Origin: Candidatus Binatus sp.
Lineage (GTDB): Bacteria; Desulfobacterota; Binatia; Binatales; Binataceae
NCBI RefSeq assembly: GCF_030646925.1
Contig: NZ_JAUSKL010000021.1
Location: forward strand, 1-64,000
Direction of reading: 5' to 3'
DNA: 64,000 nucleotides
Shown here: in pieces, positions 42,794 through 51,988 of the stretch
Layout of the letters: each line of letters opens with the position of its first letter
How positions within the stretch are numbered: position 1 is the stretch's first letter
Position numbers and translations under genes: made by a program
Notes under the pieces: model-generated
The model's input: only the letters and a program-made list of their open reading frames with translations
The model's database searches: none
Told to the model about the DNA's origin: nothing

Positions 42794-44032
42794 CTACTTT
42801 GGCGCTCCGCCTTCCAATCCAGTAGCGCCTGGCGGCTTAACGCTGCGAAGCGCCGCCTCGATATCAGCCAGCATCGCCTTTGCTACGATCCGATTGCCTT
42901 CGCCAGTGACATGGGCTTCGTCGATAAAGTAGGGCTCGGTCACATCGTGGAACACTCCGGACAAATCATGTATCCCGCTCTGCGCACCGATCTGAGCAAT
43001 CCTTCGGGATATGGCTCGATCGAATTCCGGCTCGCCAGGGAGGAAGCGCGTCTCCTTTTGTGACTTCTCATAGACAGTGACCTGATTCTTATCCAGCAGG
43101 CACGGCTGCCAATAGGTCAGACTCCGAAATCCGTACTTCGATGCCATCGCGTCGGCCAGGATCTTGTTCAAAAGATACAGTCGGACGACGCTCTCCTGGA
43201 GCTTTTGATCATCCTCCAACCTGATTGCCTTCACCCTGGCGGCGCCGGTTCGCACCAGCCGGCCTTGAATCTCGGAGAATTGATTAGGTCTCATCTTAAC
43301 CAATAACCGCTTCGCCAGCTCGCCGACTCCGGTATCGAGCACAAATCTGCTAGCGGCGCTCAGATAGAGCCTACGGGGATAGCTAAGAAGATTGAATTCC
43401 TTTCTTCTGGTCTCTTCGTTATAAGTAAGACCGGCTACGCCATTGTTCTCGGCTGCAAATACGTCATTGTATCCATCGTAGAAGATAACCAGATCAGGTA
43501 TGCTTCCACGGCGAAGTTGCTCAGCCAATAAAAGTACTTCCTGAGTGCTGACATAGCCGTCTTGTCCCATATTCGTAACCTGGGCACACATCTGCTCGCT
43601 ATCGAGCATACTTTGAATCCACGACGCGATCGTTTCGTCGTCGCGCGCGCCTTCACCCCACATCGTGGATCCGCCAAAGGTGAAGATTCGCGCTGGATGC
43701 TTACAGTCCGGCCGATCCTCTCCGCCCAAGGTGCGCCGAAACCCGGCGGCATCTACATTGATATACTTGCTCTCGTACTCGGCGCCTACCCAGTAGGCGT
43801 AAGGCTGCCACCGGACCCGCATCGAGGCGTACTCGCCGAAGTATTCGGGCGTCCAGGCAGCGTTGTGATAGCCGTCGGCGCGGGCGCGAGGATCCTCTGC
43901 TGGCTCGGAGTGTAGCGCGACAATTGCTATTCCATCGATGACGAGCAGGATCAATAGAGTCACCCCGGCCTGCATCCACACCAGCCTCACTCCGCGGCCC
44001 GCCGCCCTCAACCACTCAACCAAGTTGTTCAA
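42794..44032 (-). CDS. Membrane-anchored SGNH/GDSL hydrolase family protein
   Basis: A 412-residue protein with one membrane span (about 22-40) and a periplasm-facing domain. 'TFGGSTMWGEG' provides the Ser block, 'NMGQDGYVSTQE' the Gly/Asn block, 'YDGYND' the third block and 'YFIDEAHVTGEG' the Asp-His pair. Related proteins in polysaccharide loci add or remove acetyl groups on the glycan. It sits 7 bases from wzm. Whether it esterifies or hydrolyses is not visible. Confidence 0.85.
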   Translation of the reverse strand: MNNLVEWLRAAGRGVRLVWMQAGVTLLILLVIDGIAIVALHSEPAEDPRARADGYHNAAWTPEYFGEYASMRVRWQPYAYWVGAEYESKYINVDAAGFRRTLGGEDRPDCKHPARIFTFGGSTMWGEGARDDETIASWIQSMLDSEQMCAQVTNMGQDGYVSTQEVLLLAEQLRRGSIPDLVIFYDGYNDVFAAENNGVAGLTYNEETRRKEFNLLSYPRRLYLSAASRFVLDTGVGELAKRLLVKMRPNQFSEIQGRLVRTGAARVKAIRLEDDQKLQESVVRLYLLNKILADAMASKYGFRSLTYWQPCLLDKNQVTVYEKSQKETRFLPGEPEFDRAISRRIAQIGAQSGIHDLSGVFHDVTEPYFIDEAHVTGEGNRIVAKAMLADIEAALRSVKPPGATGLEGGAPK

Positions 44033-44069
44033 TTCGAATGAATCCCGCCTGAAGGAGCCTGTTGATGGT

Positions 44070-44819
44070 TCACGCGGCCGGCCCGATAGCTTCCTTCGCT
44101 GTTGTCGCGGTCGCGCCGATACTTTTACAGCTCACGATAAGCCCGTCGCCTAGTTCGGGTCGGAGCCTGTAAGCGATCCGATCGATCCACCAGAACAGCC
44201 GCTGGCGTCCACGATTGTGAATATACTCCTTGCCCGAATAGTAACGCACTGACTCAACCTCAAGGCCGCATCGCTTTAACAATAAAGTCAACGTGTTCCT
44301 TGAGTAGTGCGCCACGTGATCGGGATGCCCGCTTTCACGGCCGGTAAGCATAGTATAAGCCCAGCGATAAGCGCAGTAGGCATTGGGAGTAGTTACTATC
44401 AGCCGGTCTGCCGGCCGCTTCAATAGTGATTGCAACGAACAGAGGAACCTTCCCGCATCCGAGACGTGTTCCAGTACTTCGGCCGCGAGCACAACGTCGA
44501 AATCGCCACTGCGAATCGCGCCGCTTCTGACCAGCGTCTCGATCGAGCCCGACAGCACGTCGTTGAACCCGTGGCGCTTCAATAGCTCGATTGACGAGAC
44601 CGAGGAATCGACGCCGCAGCATCGCGATGCTACCTCGCTAAGCAACGAGTGAAGCAGGCTCCCATTGCTAAGCTTTGCCTCGGTGAAAGGATCGTCGCCG
44701 CATCCGACATGGAGCACTCGTTTGCCCCGGCATTGCTCGATGAGGTATTCGGCCCGGTCGCTCAGATGCGGGCGCGTCAGCATCGCTTGACCTTGGCTGT
44801 CAGGCAAATCATGCGGCAT
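44070..44819 (-). CDS. Class I methyltransferase of the polysaccharide locus
   Basis: A 249-residue protein. 'RVLHVGCGDDPF' is motif I, 'RCCGVDSSVSSIELLK' motif II and 'FDVVLAAEVLEHVSDAG' motif IV. It overlaps the upstream fusion gene by 11 bases. Similar enzymes methylate sugar hydroxyls or cap the chain, which would suit a Wzt with a binding domain. The exact acceptor is unknown. Confidence 0.9.
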   Translation of the reverse strand: MPHDLPDSQGQAMLTRPHLSDRAEYLIEQCRGKRVLHVGCGDDPFTEAKLSNGSLLHSLLSEVASRCCGVDSSVSSIELLKRHGFNDVLSGSIETLVRSGAIRSGDFDVVLAAEVLEHVSDAGRFLCSLQSLLKRPADRLIVTTPNAYCAYRWAYTMLTGRESGHPDHVAHYSRNTLTLLLKRCGLEVESVRYYSGKEYIHNRGRQRLFWWIDRIAYRLRPELGDGLIVSCKSIGATATTAKEAIGPAA

Positions 44820-46614
44820 CCAGACGCAGGATGCGCCGCGCGGCGGCCCTGACGCGCGACCTGATCGCGATGCGTTGCCGCAACTCCTTCATCGGGCGGT
44901 AGCCCAAAGCCAGCAGCGTCGCAAAGCTGGCAAGGTTGTCGTATGGCAAGACTTCCAGCCGATACATCCTGCTGCGATCGGTCGCGAGGCAGTTGATGCC
45001 CGCATCAGTAGTAAACGATAGCTCGAACGTTCTGCCGGCTGAATCGCTTACATCTTCGTTGTGGGATCCGAACGGGTAGGCAAGGGTCTCAGGCGCCGAG
45101 CCAAGTAGGTGCCCCAGCTCCTTCGAACTATCGACTAACTCAGCTTCCAATTGCCGGGGCGAGAGCGAAGTCAGGTGAGGATGATTGCTGGTATGCGAGC
45201 CAAACTCGATTCCCTGTGCGCCCCATTCGCGTATCTGCGCTTCGCTTAGCAACGGCAATAGCGACCACGTTCCGGTGTCCCATTGGTTGGTCTTGCCGAT
45301 GCAAGATGCGACCAGAAACACAGTAGCCGTCATGCCGTGACGCTTGAGTGCGGGAAAGGCGTATTGCGCCAGATCCTGGTAGCCGTCGTCGAAGGTGATA
45401 AGCACCGGCTTGGACGGCAGCGCGCGTCCATGCCGGCACCATGCTATCCAGTCAGCAGGACGAATCGTTGTATAGCCGCGCCTATTAAGCCACCTAAGCT
45501 GCTGTTCGAAGTTGTCTGGCGAAACCGTGAGCAGAGGATAGGCGCCATCGTGCGCAGGCCCGACGTGGTGATAGAGCAGCACCGGCAGGCGCATCCCGAC
45601 TTCCTCGCGGAGCTTATTCCATGAACCGGCAGCTTCCATCGCGCCGCGATAGGTCCCGATACTCTGGCGATGGTCAAGCAGGTTCATCGCGGCGCGGCGC
45701 ATCGTAGGGATATTCGAAAGAGCGCTGGCGATGCCGAACGGTATCTGCAGCAAATAGTCGGTAGCTGATGACCGCGTCAGCAGCTCGCGGACGCGCGCCT
45801 TCAACGATGATCCACTTTGTAGATTTCCGAGCGGCGCCCGCCGCCGATTCTCGGGATAGGTGCGGCAGAAGAGTAGTTGGCTTTTGCCGTACCAGCGGAC
45901 GTCGAAGTTGATGAACTCGCGCATCGACTTGCGGTAAACGTGCCGCACGACGAGGCCGCGGACGAATCGGAGCCGCGCTCCCGCGCGCGCGAGCCGCACG
46001 CCGAATTCGATGTCCTCATCGGCGAAGCGGAAACGCTCGTCGAATCCGCCCGCATCGATCAATAAACGACGCGGCGCTGAAGCGTGCGCGAATCGAAGTG
46101 ATTGCCACCACTCGACGCCGGGGGCCGCGCGCGCTTTCTCGAGCCATCGATGCTCCCGGTCGTGACGCCACTCGGTCAGCATCCCGGGCGTACTTTGCGG
46201 CGACAGCTCGATCTCGCCCATCACGATCACGCGATCTTCAGTGCTTGCGCGATCCTCCTCCTCGTGCGCTTCGACGTGCCGCCGCAGCAGGCTCGCCTCG
46301 CACATCATGTCGTCGTCGAGAAATAGCACCAGCCGTCCACGCGCCGCCCGGAGCCCGGCGTTACGCGCCGCGGAAATGCCCGCGTTGGATTGCTCGATTA
46401 CCCGCACCTGCGCAAAAGCCTCGTGCTTGAGCGCATCGATAGTGCCGTCGGTCGAGCCGTCCACTACGACGATCACCTCGCGCCGCTCCGGCGCCAAATC
46501 CTGCTCGAGCACCGTCGGCAGCGTCAGCAGCAGGATGTCGCGGCGGTTGTAGGTGGGGATGACGACCGAGATGTCCGGCGCTATGTCGGGCAAAATATCG
46601 TGACAGTTCGTCAT
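44809..46614 (-). CDS. Fusion of family 2 glycosyltransferase and polysaccharide deacetylase
   Basis: A 601-residue bifunctional protein. ATG 46614 overlaps the preceding stop as ATGA; a longer open frame upstream overlaps the GT4 gene in another frame and is rejected. Residues about 15-250 are a GT2 domain: 'SVVIPTYNRRDIL', 'VVDGSTDGT', 'LFLDDDMM' (DxD) and 'FADEDIEFGVRL' (ED). Residues about 340-560 are a NodB-type deacetylase: 'LPVLLYHHVG', Asp409-Asp410 ('TFDDGY') and metal His474 and His478 ('GSHTSNHPH'). It would add a sugar and deacetylate an N-acetyl sugar of the chain. Confidence 0.93.
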   Translation of the reverse strand: MTNCHDILPDIAPDISVVIPTYNRRDILLLTLPTVLEQDLAPERREVIVVVDGSTDGTIDALKHEAFAQVRVIEQSNAGISAARNAGLRAARGRLVLFLDDDMMCEASLLRRHVEAHEEEDRASTEDRVIVMGEIELSPQSTPGMLTEWRHDREHRWLEKARAAPGVEWWQSLRFAHASAPRRLLIDAGGFDERFRFADEDIEFGVRLARAGARLRFVRGLVVRHVYRKSMREFINFDVRWYGKSQLLFCRTYPENRRRAPLGNLQSGSSLKARVRELLTRSSATDYLLQIPFGIASALSNIPTMRRAAMNLLDHRQSIGTYRGAMEAAGSWNKLREEVGMRLPVLLYHHVGPAHDGAYPLLTVSPDNFEQQLRWLNRRGYTTIRPADWIAWCRHGRALPSKPVLITFDDGYQDLAQYAFPALKRHGMTATVFLVASCIGKTNQWDTGTWSLLPLLSEAQIREWGAQGIEFGSHTSNHPHLTSLSPRQLEAELVDSSKELGHLLGSAPETLAYPFGSHNEDVSDSAGRTFELSFTTDAGINCLATDRSRMYRLEVLPYDNLASFATLLALGYRPMKELRQRIAIRSRVRAAARRILRLDAA

Positions 46615-47852
46615 GGCAAGGGCCTGACGCCGGCGTGCGCTGGACTCGAGTGCGGCCTCGACATCCGGAACGATTCGATCGCGGCGCCGTACAATTCTTC
46701 GCGCAGCAACGCTATCCGCTTCGGATCGAATTCGCGTCGCACCGCCGCTCGCGCTCTTTCGCCGGCCTCGCCGGCATACGCCGCGTCGATCAGATACGGC
46801 TTGAGCGCCGATGCCAGCGCCGCCGGATCGCGTGGAGCGACCACCGCGCCGCCGCCGCAATCCGCGATGAACGGCGCCAGCCCCGACCCCGAGGTCACCA
46901 CCGCCGCGCGACCCGCGGCCATCGCCTCGAGCGTGGCGAAGCTGAAGTTCTCGAACACCGACGGCTGCGCGAAAACTCGACTCGACGCATACAACTCGCC
47001 GAGCTTGCCGCGCGCGACATGACCGAGAAACGTGCATCCATCAAAACTTCGCGCAAAACTTCGCGGAGAAGACCAGGCCAGTCGCGGCAACCCGGAACTT
47101 CCCGCCGCGTCGTATTCGCCCGCGAATCGCGCCGATACGTCGGGCATCTCGTCGCGCAGGATCGCGATCGCGTCGATCAGCACCTCGGGCGCTTTCCGCG
47201 CGTCGAGCCGGCCGGCGAACTGCACGATTCGCCCGGTTCCCGAAGCGGGCGGCGTGACCCATTGCTGCGATTCGATCGGATACGGAATCACCTGGATCGC
47301 GTCGCGCTCGACCCAGCCCATCGCCGCGATTTCAACCGCCAGGACCGCCGACGGCGATGTCACCGCGGTCGCGCGGCTGACGCTCATCCGCTCCAGCCGC
47401 CCGGCAAGACGCGTGTCCGTGCTTTCGCGCACACCTTTGTGCCGCAGCGCCAGCGTAAGCGGTGTATGCAGATGAGCGACCGTTGGCACATTGCCGAGCG
47501 CCGCAAACATCCATCCTTCCGCATCCCAGTCGGGATATTCCACCACGTCGAAAATTGTTCTGAGCCGGCGCGCCTCGCGATAGTTGAACGCGCCCAGCCA
47601 CGCGCGATGCGCCGTTTCGCCGAATCGAAGTCGCGACGCTCCCCGGATTCGCGGCAGTCGCCGGCGATGCACCCACACGCCATCTTCGAGCCCGTCGCCC
47701 GTCCGATGCGCCATCGCGCACGACAGCACGTGAACTTCGTGGCCGCGACGCGCCAGCGCCGGCGCGATACACTCGACGTACGATCCGATTCCACCCCAGC
47801 CCGGAGTTTCCGGCGGAAATTCCTCCGAAACCAGCAGAATCTTCAGCGGCAC
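46611..47852 (-). CDS. Family 4 glycosyltransferase
   Basis: A 413-residue GT-B enzyme. 'LLVSEEFPPETPGWGGIGSY' is the typical acceptor-side start, 'QFAGRLDARKAPEVLIDA' the central donor site and 'VFAQPSVFENFSFATLEAMA' the E-x7-E donor-binding motif. It transfers a sugar from a nucleotide donor, retaining configuration, at the cytoplasmic face. It overlaps both neighbours by 4 and 10 bases, so the three glycosyltransferase genes are coupled. Confidence 0.93.
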   Translation of the reverse strand: MPLKILLVSEEFPPETPGWGGIGSYVECIAPALARRGHEVHVLSCAMAHRTGDGLEDGVWVHRRRLPRIRGASRLRFGETAHRAWLGAFNYREARRLRTIFDVVEYPDWDAEGWMFAALGNVPTVAHLHTPLTLALRHKGVRESTDTRLAGRLERMSVSRATAVTSPSAVLAVEIAAMGWVERDAIQVIPYPIESQQWVTPPASGTGRIVQFAGRLDARKAPEVLIDAIAILRDEMPDVSARFAGEYDAAGSSGLPRLAWSSPRSFARSFDGCTFLGHVARGKLGELYASSRVFAQPSVFENFSFATLEAMAAGRAAVVTSGSGLAPFIADCGGGAVVAPRDPAALASALKPYLIDAAYAGEAGERARAAVRREFDPKRIALLREELYGAAIESFRMSRPHSSPAHAGVRPLP

Positions 47853-49594
47853 TTCGATTCCGTCCTCAACAACGCTGGGCTGATCGCCGCCGCCCGAAAA
47901 TCACTACGATTGTTCTTCAGCGGATGCATCCCTAACCTCACGCGGCACGCGAAATCGAGCATCGTGTCGGTGCCTCGTATCGCGATTCGCCTGAGCAGCG
48001 CCGGATCGGTTCCGAGATAATTGAACCCACGCGCATCGGTGAAGCCGAGCGCGAAGACTTTCCCCACCGCCTCACGTATCTTGCTTGGAACCTGGCCTTC
48101 AGCATACGCGAACGCGATCGGACGCGCGCCCGCCACGCGCGCGAGATCCTCGGCACTGGCCGCGATTTCCGCGTCGAGCTCCGAATCCCGAAGTGCGGCG
48201 AGATTTGATTCGCGCCGCTCGCGCACACCGAACTCAATCCCGCGTGCGCTCCACGACCTAACCTGCTCCGCGGTAATTGCGCCGCGCGCCCTCGATCCAT
48301 TGGTCGACGCCGATTCGCTGCCCTGCGCGATTCGTCCCGCAGCGATAAAAACTGCGGCGCAGAATCCGTGACGCCCGAGCACCGGAAAAATGTAATCGGT
48401 CATCTCGCTGGAATCGTTGTCGAACGTCAGCATCATCGCGTGCGGCGGCAACGGCGTGCCCCGGCTGATCCACCCGAACCACTGCGACGGCGTGATCGTC
48501 GCGAAGTTCCAGCGTGCCAGCCATTCCATCTGCCGCTCGAACGCGGCGCGCGACACGCACAATTCAGGGTCGATCGCCGCCGACGGCGCGCCCACACGAT
48601 GATAGAGCAGCACCGGCAATTTCACCGAGAACTCGCGCTCGAATGCCCGCCACGACCCCGCTTCCTGTTTCGCGCTGCGGAAGAGCGCATTTCCTCTGCG
48701 GAACTCGAGCAGCCGCATCGCGATACCCTCGGCGATGCCGCCCATCTCCGATGCAGCCTCGGCGCCGCGATAGATCGGCGCGAGCACCTCGTCGAGCGAG
48801 AACGGGGCACGCACGGCCGCGCGCCGCAGCAGCCGGGTGATCGCCGAGCCCTGATCGAATCCGGCGAGCGGCGAAACCGGCCGATACTCCGGATGCTTGC
48901 GGCAGAGGCGAACCTCGTTCCTGCCGCGCGCCCGGCAATCGTTCTGCACCATCGCGTCCGCGCTCTTGACGTATATTTCGCTCGCCACTGCGTCCGGCAG
49001 ATACCGAAATTCCACGCCCGCCTTTCTGAGCCTGATCCCCAGATCGAACTCCTCGCAGGCGCCGACCAGGGTCTCATCGAATCCGCCGTACGCGAGTAAC
49101 AACTCCCGCGGCGCTGAATAGTTGGCGCATACCGCGATATCGCGCGGCCAGTCCGGTCCCGACGCCAACATGCGCTCCGCCCGCGCCACGCTCGCGCGAC
49201 GAACCCATCGAGTCGCGAGCGTGCGCGGACTTTCCTCTGACACCAGCACCGGTCCCATCGCGACCAGCGGGCCGTTCCGATGAGCGCAGGCGTGCGCGCG
49301 AACGAGCCTTTGATCGCAAATCAGATCGTCGTCCAGGAACAGGACCAACTCCCCGGCCGCCTTCCTGATTCCCGAATTTCGGGCCGCCGCCAGACCGCGG
49401 CGCTCCTGCTGCACAATCGACAAGCGTCCCTCGAGCGACAGGCTGCGGAGCCATTCGTAGGTCGCGTCGTCCGGACCGTCGATCACGACGACTATTTCGT
49501 ATGCGTTACCCGCGATGTCCTGTTGCAGGACGGTCGGCAGCGTGCGCTTCAACACCTCGAGACGGCCATAGGTCGCCAGCACCGCCGAAATCAT
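47843..49594 (-). CDS. Family 2 glycosyltransferase fused to a degenerate deacetylase domain
   Basis: A 583-residue paralogue of the 44809-46614 fusion. The GT2 half keeps 'AVLATYGRLEVL', 'VVIDGPDDAT', 'LFLDDDLI' and 'GACEEFDLGIRL'. The deacetylase half keeps 'LPVLLYHRVG', but the catalytic 'TFDD' is 'TFDN' (Asp392-Asn393), and the two metal histidines are replaced by Arg458 and Glu462 ('EFGVRERRES'). Deacetylation is therefore unlikely; the half may bind glycan or the active paralogue. It is the first gene of the leftward operon; a stop codon lies directly before its ATG. Confidence 0.92.
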   Translation of the reverse strand: MISAVLATYGRLEVLKRTLPTVLQQDIAGNAYEIVVVIDGPDDATYEWLRSLSLEGRLSIVQQERRGLAAARNSGIRKAAGELVLFLDDDLICDQRLVRAHACAHRNGPLVAMGPVLVSEESPRTLATRWVRRASVARAERMLASGPDWPRDIAVCANYSAPRELLLAYGGFDETLVGACEEFDLGIRLRKAGVEFRYLPDAVASEIYVKSADAMVQNDCRARGRNEVRLCRKHPEYRPVSPLAGFDQGSAITRLLRRAAVRAPFSLDEVLAPIYRGAEAASEMGGIAEGIAMRLLEFRRGNALFRSAKQEAGSWRAFEREFSVKLPVLLYHRVGAPSAAIDPELCVSRAAFERQMEWLARWNFATITPSQWFGWISRGTPLPPHAMMLTFDNDSSEMTDYIFPVLGRHGFCAAVFIAAGRIAQGSESASTNGSRARGAITAEQVRSWSARGIEFGVRERRESNLAALRDSELDAEIAASAEDLARVAGARPIAFAYAEGQVPSKIREAVGKVFALGFTDARGFNYLGTDPALLRRIAIRGTDTMLDFACRVRLGMHPLKNNRSDFRAAAISPALLRTESKCR

Positions 49595-49972
49595 CTAGCG
49601 CACTACCTTCGGCAAATTGCGGGGCCGATATAACGATAGCCTCGATCGGGCATGCGTCCGCCGCCGCATGCGCCAATTCGAGCGTGCGCTCCATTCGAAA
49701 ATCGTATCGCCGGCAAATCGCAAAACCGACCAGATATTAGCCAATCGCGCCCGTTCTCGCGATGCGTTTCCGCTGGTTGCGCCTCCGAACCATCCCAAAA
49801 TCCGGGTGACCCAGGCACCGAACCGCGATTTTCCACGGAATCCTCTCAGCCGCGAATCTAATCTTTGTGGGTAGACATGCCCATCATAGCACACTAAAGT
49901 ATGCCATGTCATTCGATTGCCTACGTACAGTAGGTAAAACGCGCCAAAATGTAGCAAAGGGAGGTTGCAAGG
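49595..49972. other. Divergent intergenic region of the polysaccharide locus
   Basis: This 378-base gap separates the leftward and rightward polysaccharide operons. A leftward promoter candidate lies at 49883-49912, giving a leader of roughly 280 bases. Several short open frames exist but none has a convincing ribosome site or recognisable product. The long leader could host antitermination or other control; I found no clear ops element. Confidence 0.5.
49883..49912 (-). promoter_or_regulatory. Candidate sigma-70-like promoter, leftward
   Basis: On the minus strand ATGACA (49907-49912) and TATGAT (49883-49888) are separated by 18 bases, each one mismatch from TTGACA and TATAAT. It would drive the glycosyltransferase operon. 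Prediction by eye only. Confidence 0.4.
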
Positions 49973-50125
49973 ATGTTTGAGTTAGTTGGAGATGTCTGGG
50001 GCTTCACCAGGGCGCAGCAAAAATACTGGATGATCCCGCTCATTGCTGCGTTGCTTGCCGTGGGTGGACTCGTAGTCGTCGCTCAATCGTCTGCGATCGC
50101 GCCATTCATTTATACGCTGTTCTAG
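49973..50125 (+). CDS. DUF5989-like small membrane protein
   Basis: A 50-residue protein beginning ATG 49973 after 'GGGAGG'. It has a polar start 'MFELVGDVWGFTRAQQKYW', one hydrophobic span of about 22 residues and the ending 'IAPFIYTLF', matching my memory of DUF5989, a family found next to carbamoyltransferase and SxtJ genes. The carbamoyltransferase starts 9 bases later. It probably anchors or assists that enzyme at the inner membrane (inference from linkage). Confidence 0.82.
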   Translation: MFELVGDVWGFTRAQQKYWMIPLIAALLAVGGLVVVAQSSAIAPFIYTLF

Positions 50126-50134
50126 AAGTGCAGA

Positions 50135-51988
50135 GTGAAGATACTCGGTATCTCCGCCTACTATCATGACAGCGCGGCAGCCCTGGTCGCTGACGGCGAG
50201 ATCGTTGCCGCGGCCCAGGAAGAACGCTTTTCCCGCCGCAAGCACGACGATCGATTCCCCAAGGCTGCGATCGCGTGGTGCCTCAAGGCCGGCGGCCTCG
50301 ATTTGTGCGACCTCGACAGTATCGTCTTCTACGACAAGCCGATGCTCAAATTCGATCGGCTGCTCGAGACCTACCTCGGCTACGCGCCCCGCGGTTTCGC
50401 CTCGTTTGTCGCCGCGATGCCGGTCTGGCTCAAAGACAAGCTGAACCTCAAATCGATGCTCCGCCAGGAACTGGCCGGGCTTGCTGGATGCCGCCCCAAG
50501 GATCTGCCGGCGCTCTACTTCACTGAGCATCACCAGGCGCACGCGGCTTCCGCTTTTTTCCCGAGCCCCTTTCCTCGCGCCGCGATTCTCTGCCTCGACG
50601 GAGTCGGAGAGTGGGCCACTACGTCGGTCTGGCTCGGCGATGGAAACGATCTGACGCCGGTCTGGCAGATTAACTTCCCACATTCGCTCGGGCTGCTGTA
50701 CTCGGCCTTTACCTACTACACCGGCTTCAAGGTCAATTCGGGCGAATACAAGTTGATGGGTCTCGCGCCGTACGGTGAGCCGCGCTACGCCGCGACGATC
50801 CTGCGGGAACTCATCGACTTGAAGCCCGACGGCACCTTCCGCCTCAACATGGAGTACTTCAACTACGCGACCGGGCGGACGATGACCAACGAGCGCTTCG
50901 ACCGCCTGTTCGGCGGTCCGCCGCGCCATCCTGACAGCCCCATCTGTCAGCGCGAGATGGACCTGGCCGCGTCGATCCAGAACGTCACCGAGGAGGCGAT
51001 GCTGCGGCTCGCTCGCACCGTTCATCGCGAGCTCGACACCGATCACCTATGCCTGGCGGGCGGCGTAGCACTGAACTGCGTGGCCAATGGCAGGATTCTG
51101 CGCGAAGGTCCGTTTCGCGACATCTGGGTTCAGCCGGCCGCCGACGACGCCGGCGGCGCGCTGGGCGCCGCTTTGTCGTACTGGCATCAGTACCTTGAAA
51201 GGCCCAAGGCCGCGCGTGAGGGCGACGCGATGCTAGGCGGCTATCTCGGGCCGAGCTTCACCGACGACGAAATCGAGCAAGCGCTGCTGAAGGTTGGCGC
51301 GCGCTACCACAAGCTTGGCGAGGATGAGCTACTCGGCAAGGTCGCGGAAAAGCTGGCGCGCGAAAACGTGGTCGGATGGTTCCAGGGTCGGATGGAATTT
51401 GGTCCGCGCGCACTCGGCGCGCGATCGATTCTCGGCGATCCGCGGAGCCCCACGATGCAATCTACCTTGAATCTCAAGATCAAGTATCGCGAATCGTTCC
51501 GCCCTTTCGCTCCAGCTATCCTCGCCGAACGAGTCAGCGACTACTTTGAGCTTGACCGCTCAAGTCCTTACATGTCGCTGGTTGCACCGGTCCTTAAGGA
51601 TAAGCGAATACCTGTCATGGCGGACGCCGAGCACCTGGCAGGCATCGACCGCATCAATCAGGTCCGCTCGACCATTCCGGCCGTGACGCACGTCGATCAT
51701 TCGGCGCGCATCCAGACCGTGCATCGCCAGACCAATCCGCTGTTTTACAGCTTGCTAAAGAAGTTCGAGGAGCTAACCGGATGCCCGCTGCTGGTGAATA
51801 CCTCCTTCAACGTGCGCGGCGAGCCGATCGTTTGCACGCCTGCGGATGCCTACCGATGCTTCATGCGAACTGAAATGGACTACCTCGTTATAGGTAGCTT
51901 CATCCTGCCTAAGGTCGAGCAGTTTCCGTGGAAGCGCGATGACCTATCGCAGCAAGAGTTCGAGCTCGACCAGGAGAGGAGCAGTTGA
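50135..51988 (+). CDS. Carbamoyltransferase, NodU/TobZ family
   Basis: A 617-residue enzyme from GTG 50135. 'ILGISAYYHDSAAALV' is the N-terminal Kae1-like start, 'EHHQAHAASAF' holds metal-binding histidines, and 'LAGGVALNCVANG' with 'GRMEFGPRALGARSIL' are diagnostic of the family. It transfers carbamoyl from carbamoyl phosphate, through a carbamoyl-adenylate, to a hydroxyl group, here probably of the exported glycan. Its stop overlaps the next start as TTGA. Confidence 0.95.
   Translation: MKILGISAYYHDSAAALVADGEIVAAAQEERFSRRKHDDRFPKAAIAWCLKAGGLDLCDLDSIVFYDKPMLKFDRLLETYLGYAPRGFASFVAAMPVWLKDKLNLKSMLRQELAGLAGCRPKDLPALYFTEHHQAHAASAFFPSPFPRAAILCLDGVGEWATTSVWLGDGNDLTPVWQINFPHSLGLLYSAFTYYTGFKVNSGEYKLMGLAPYGEPRYAATILRELIDLKPDGTFRLNMEYFNYATGRTMTNERFDRLFGGPPRHPDSPICQREMDLAASIQNVTEEAMLRLARTVHRELDTDHLCLAGGVALNCVANGRILREGPFRDIWVQPAADDAGGALGAALSYWHQYLERPKAAREGDAMLGGYLGPSFTDDEIEQALLKVGARYHKLGEDELLGKVAEKLARENVVGWFQGRMEFGPRALGARSILGDPRSPTMQSTLNLKIKYRESFRPFAPAILAERVSDYFELDRSSPYMSLVAPVLKDKRIPVMADAEHLAGIDRINQVRSTIPAVTHVDHSARIQTVHRQTNPLFYSLLKKFEELTGCPLLVNTSFNVRGEPIVCTPADAYRCFMRTEMDYLVIGSFILPKVEQFPWKRDDLSQQEFELDQERSS

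Noticed and set aside
46615-47037. N-terminal extension of about 140 codons on the GT2-deacetylase fusion
   Set aside because: The extension overlaps the GT4 gene in another frame; the GT4 motifs are strong, and ATG 46614 overlaps the GT4 stop in the operon's usual way.
49595-49957. 120-codon minus-strand frame in the polysaccharide intergenic region
   Set aside because: It contains the best promoter candidate, lacks recognisable domains and abuts the next gene's ATG only by a stop codon; two other frames are equally open.
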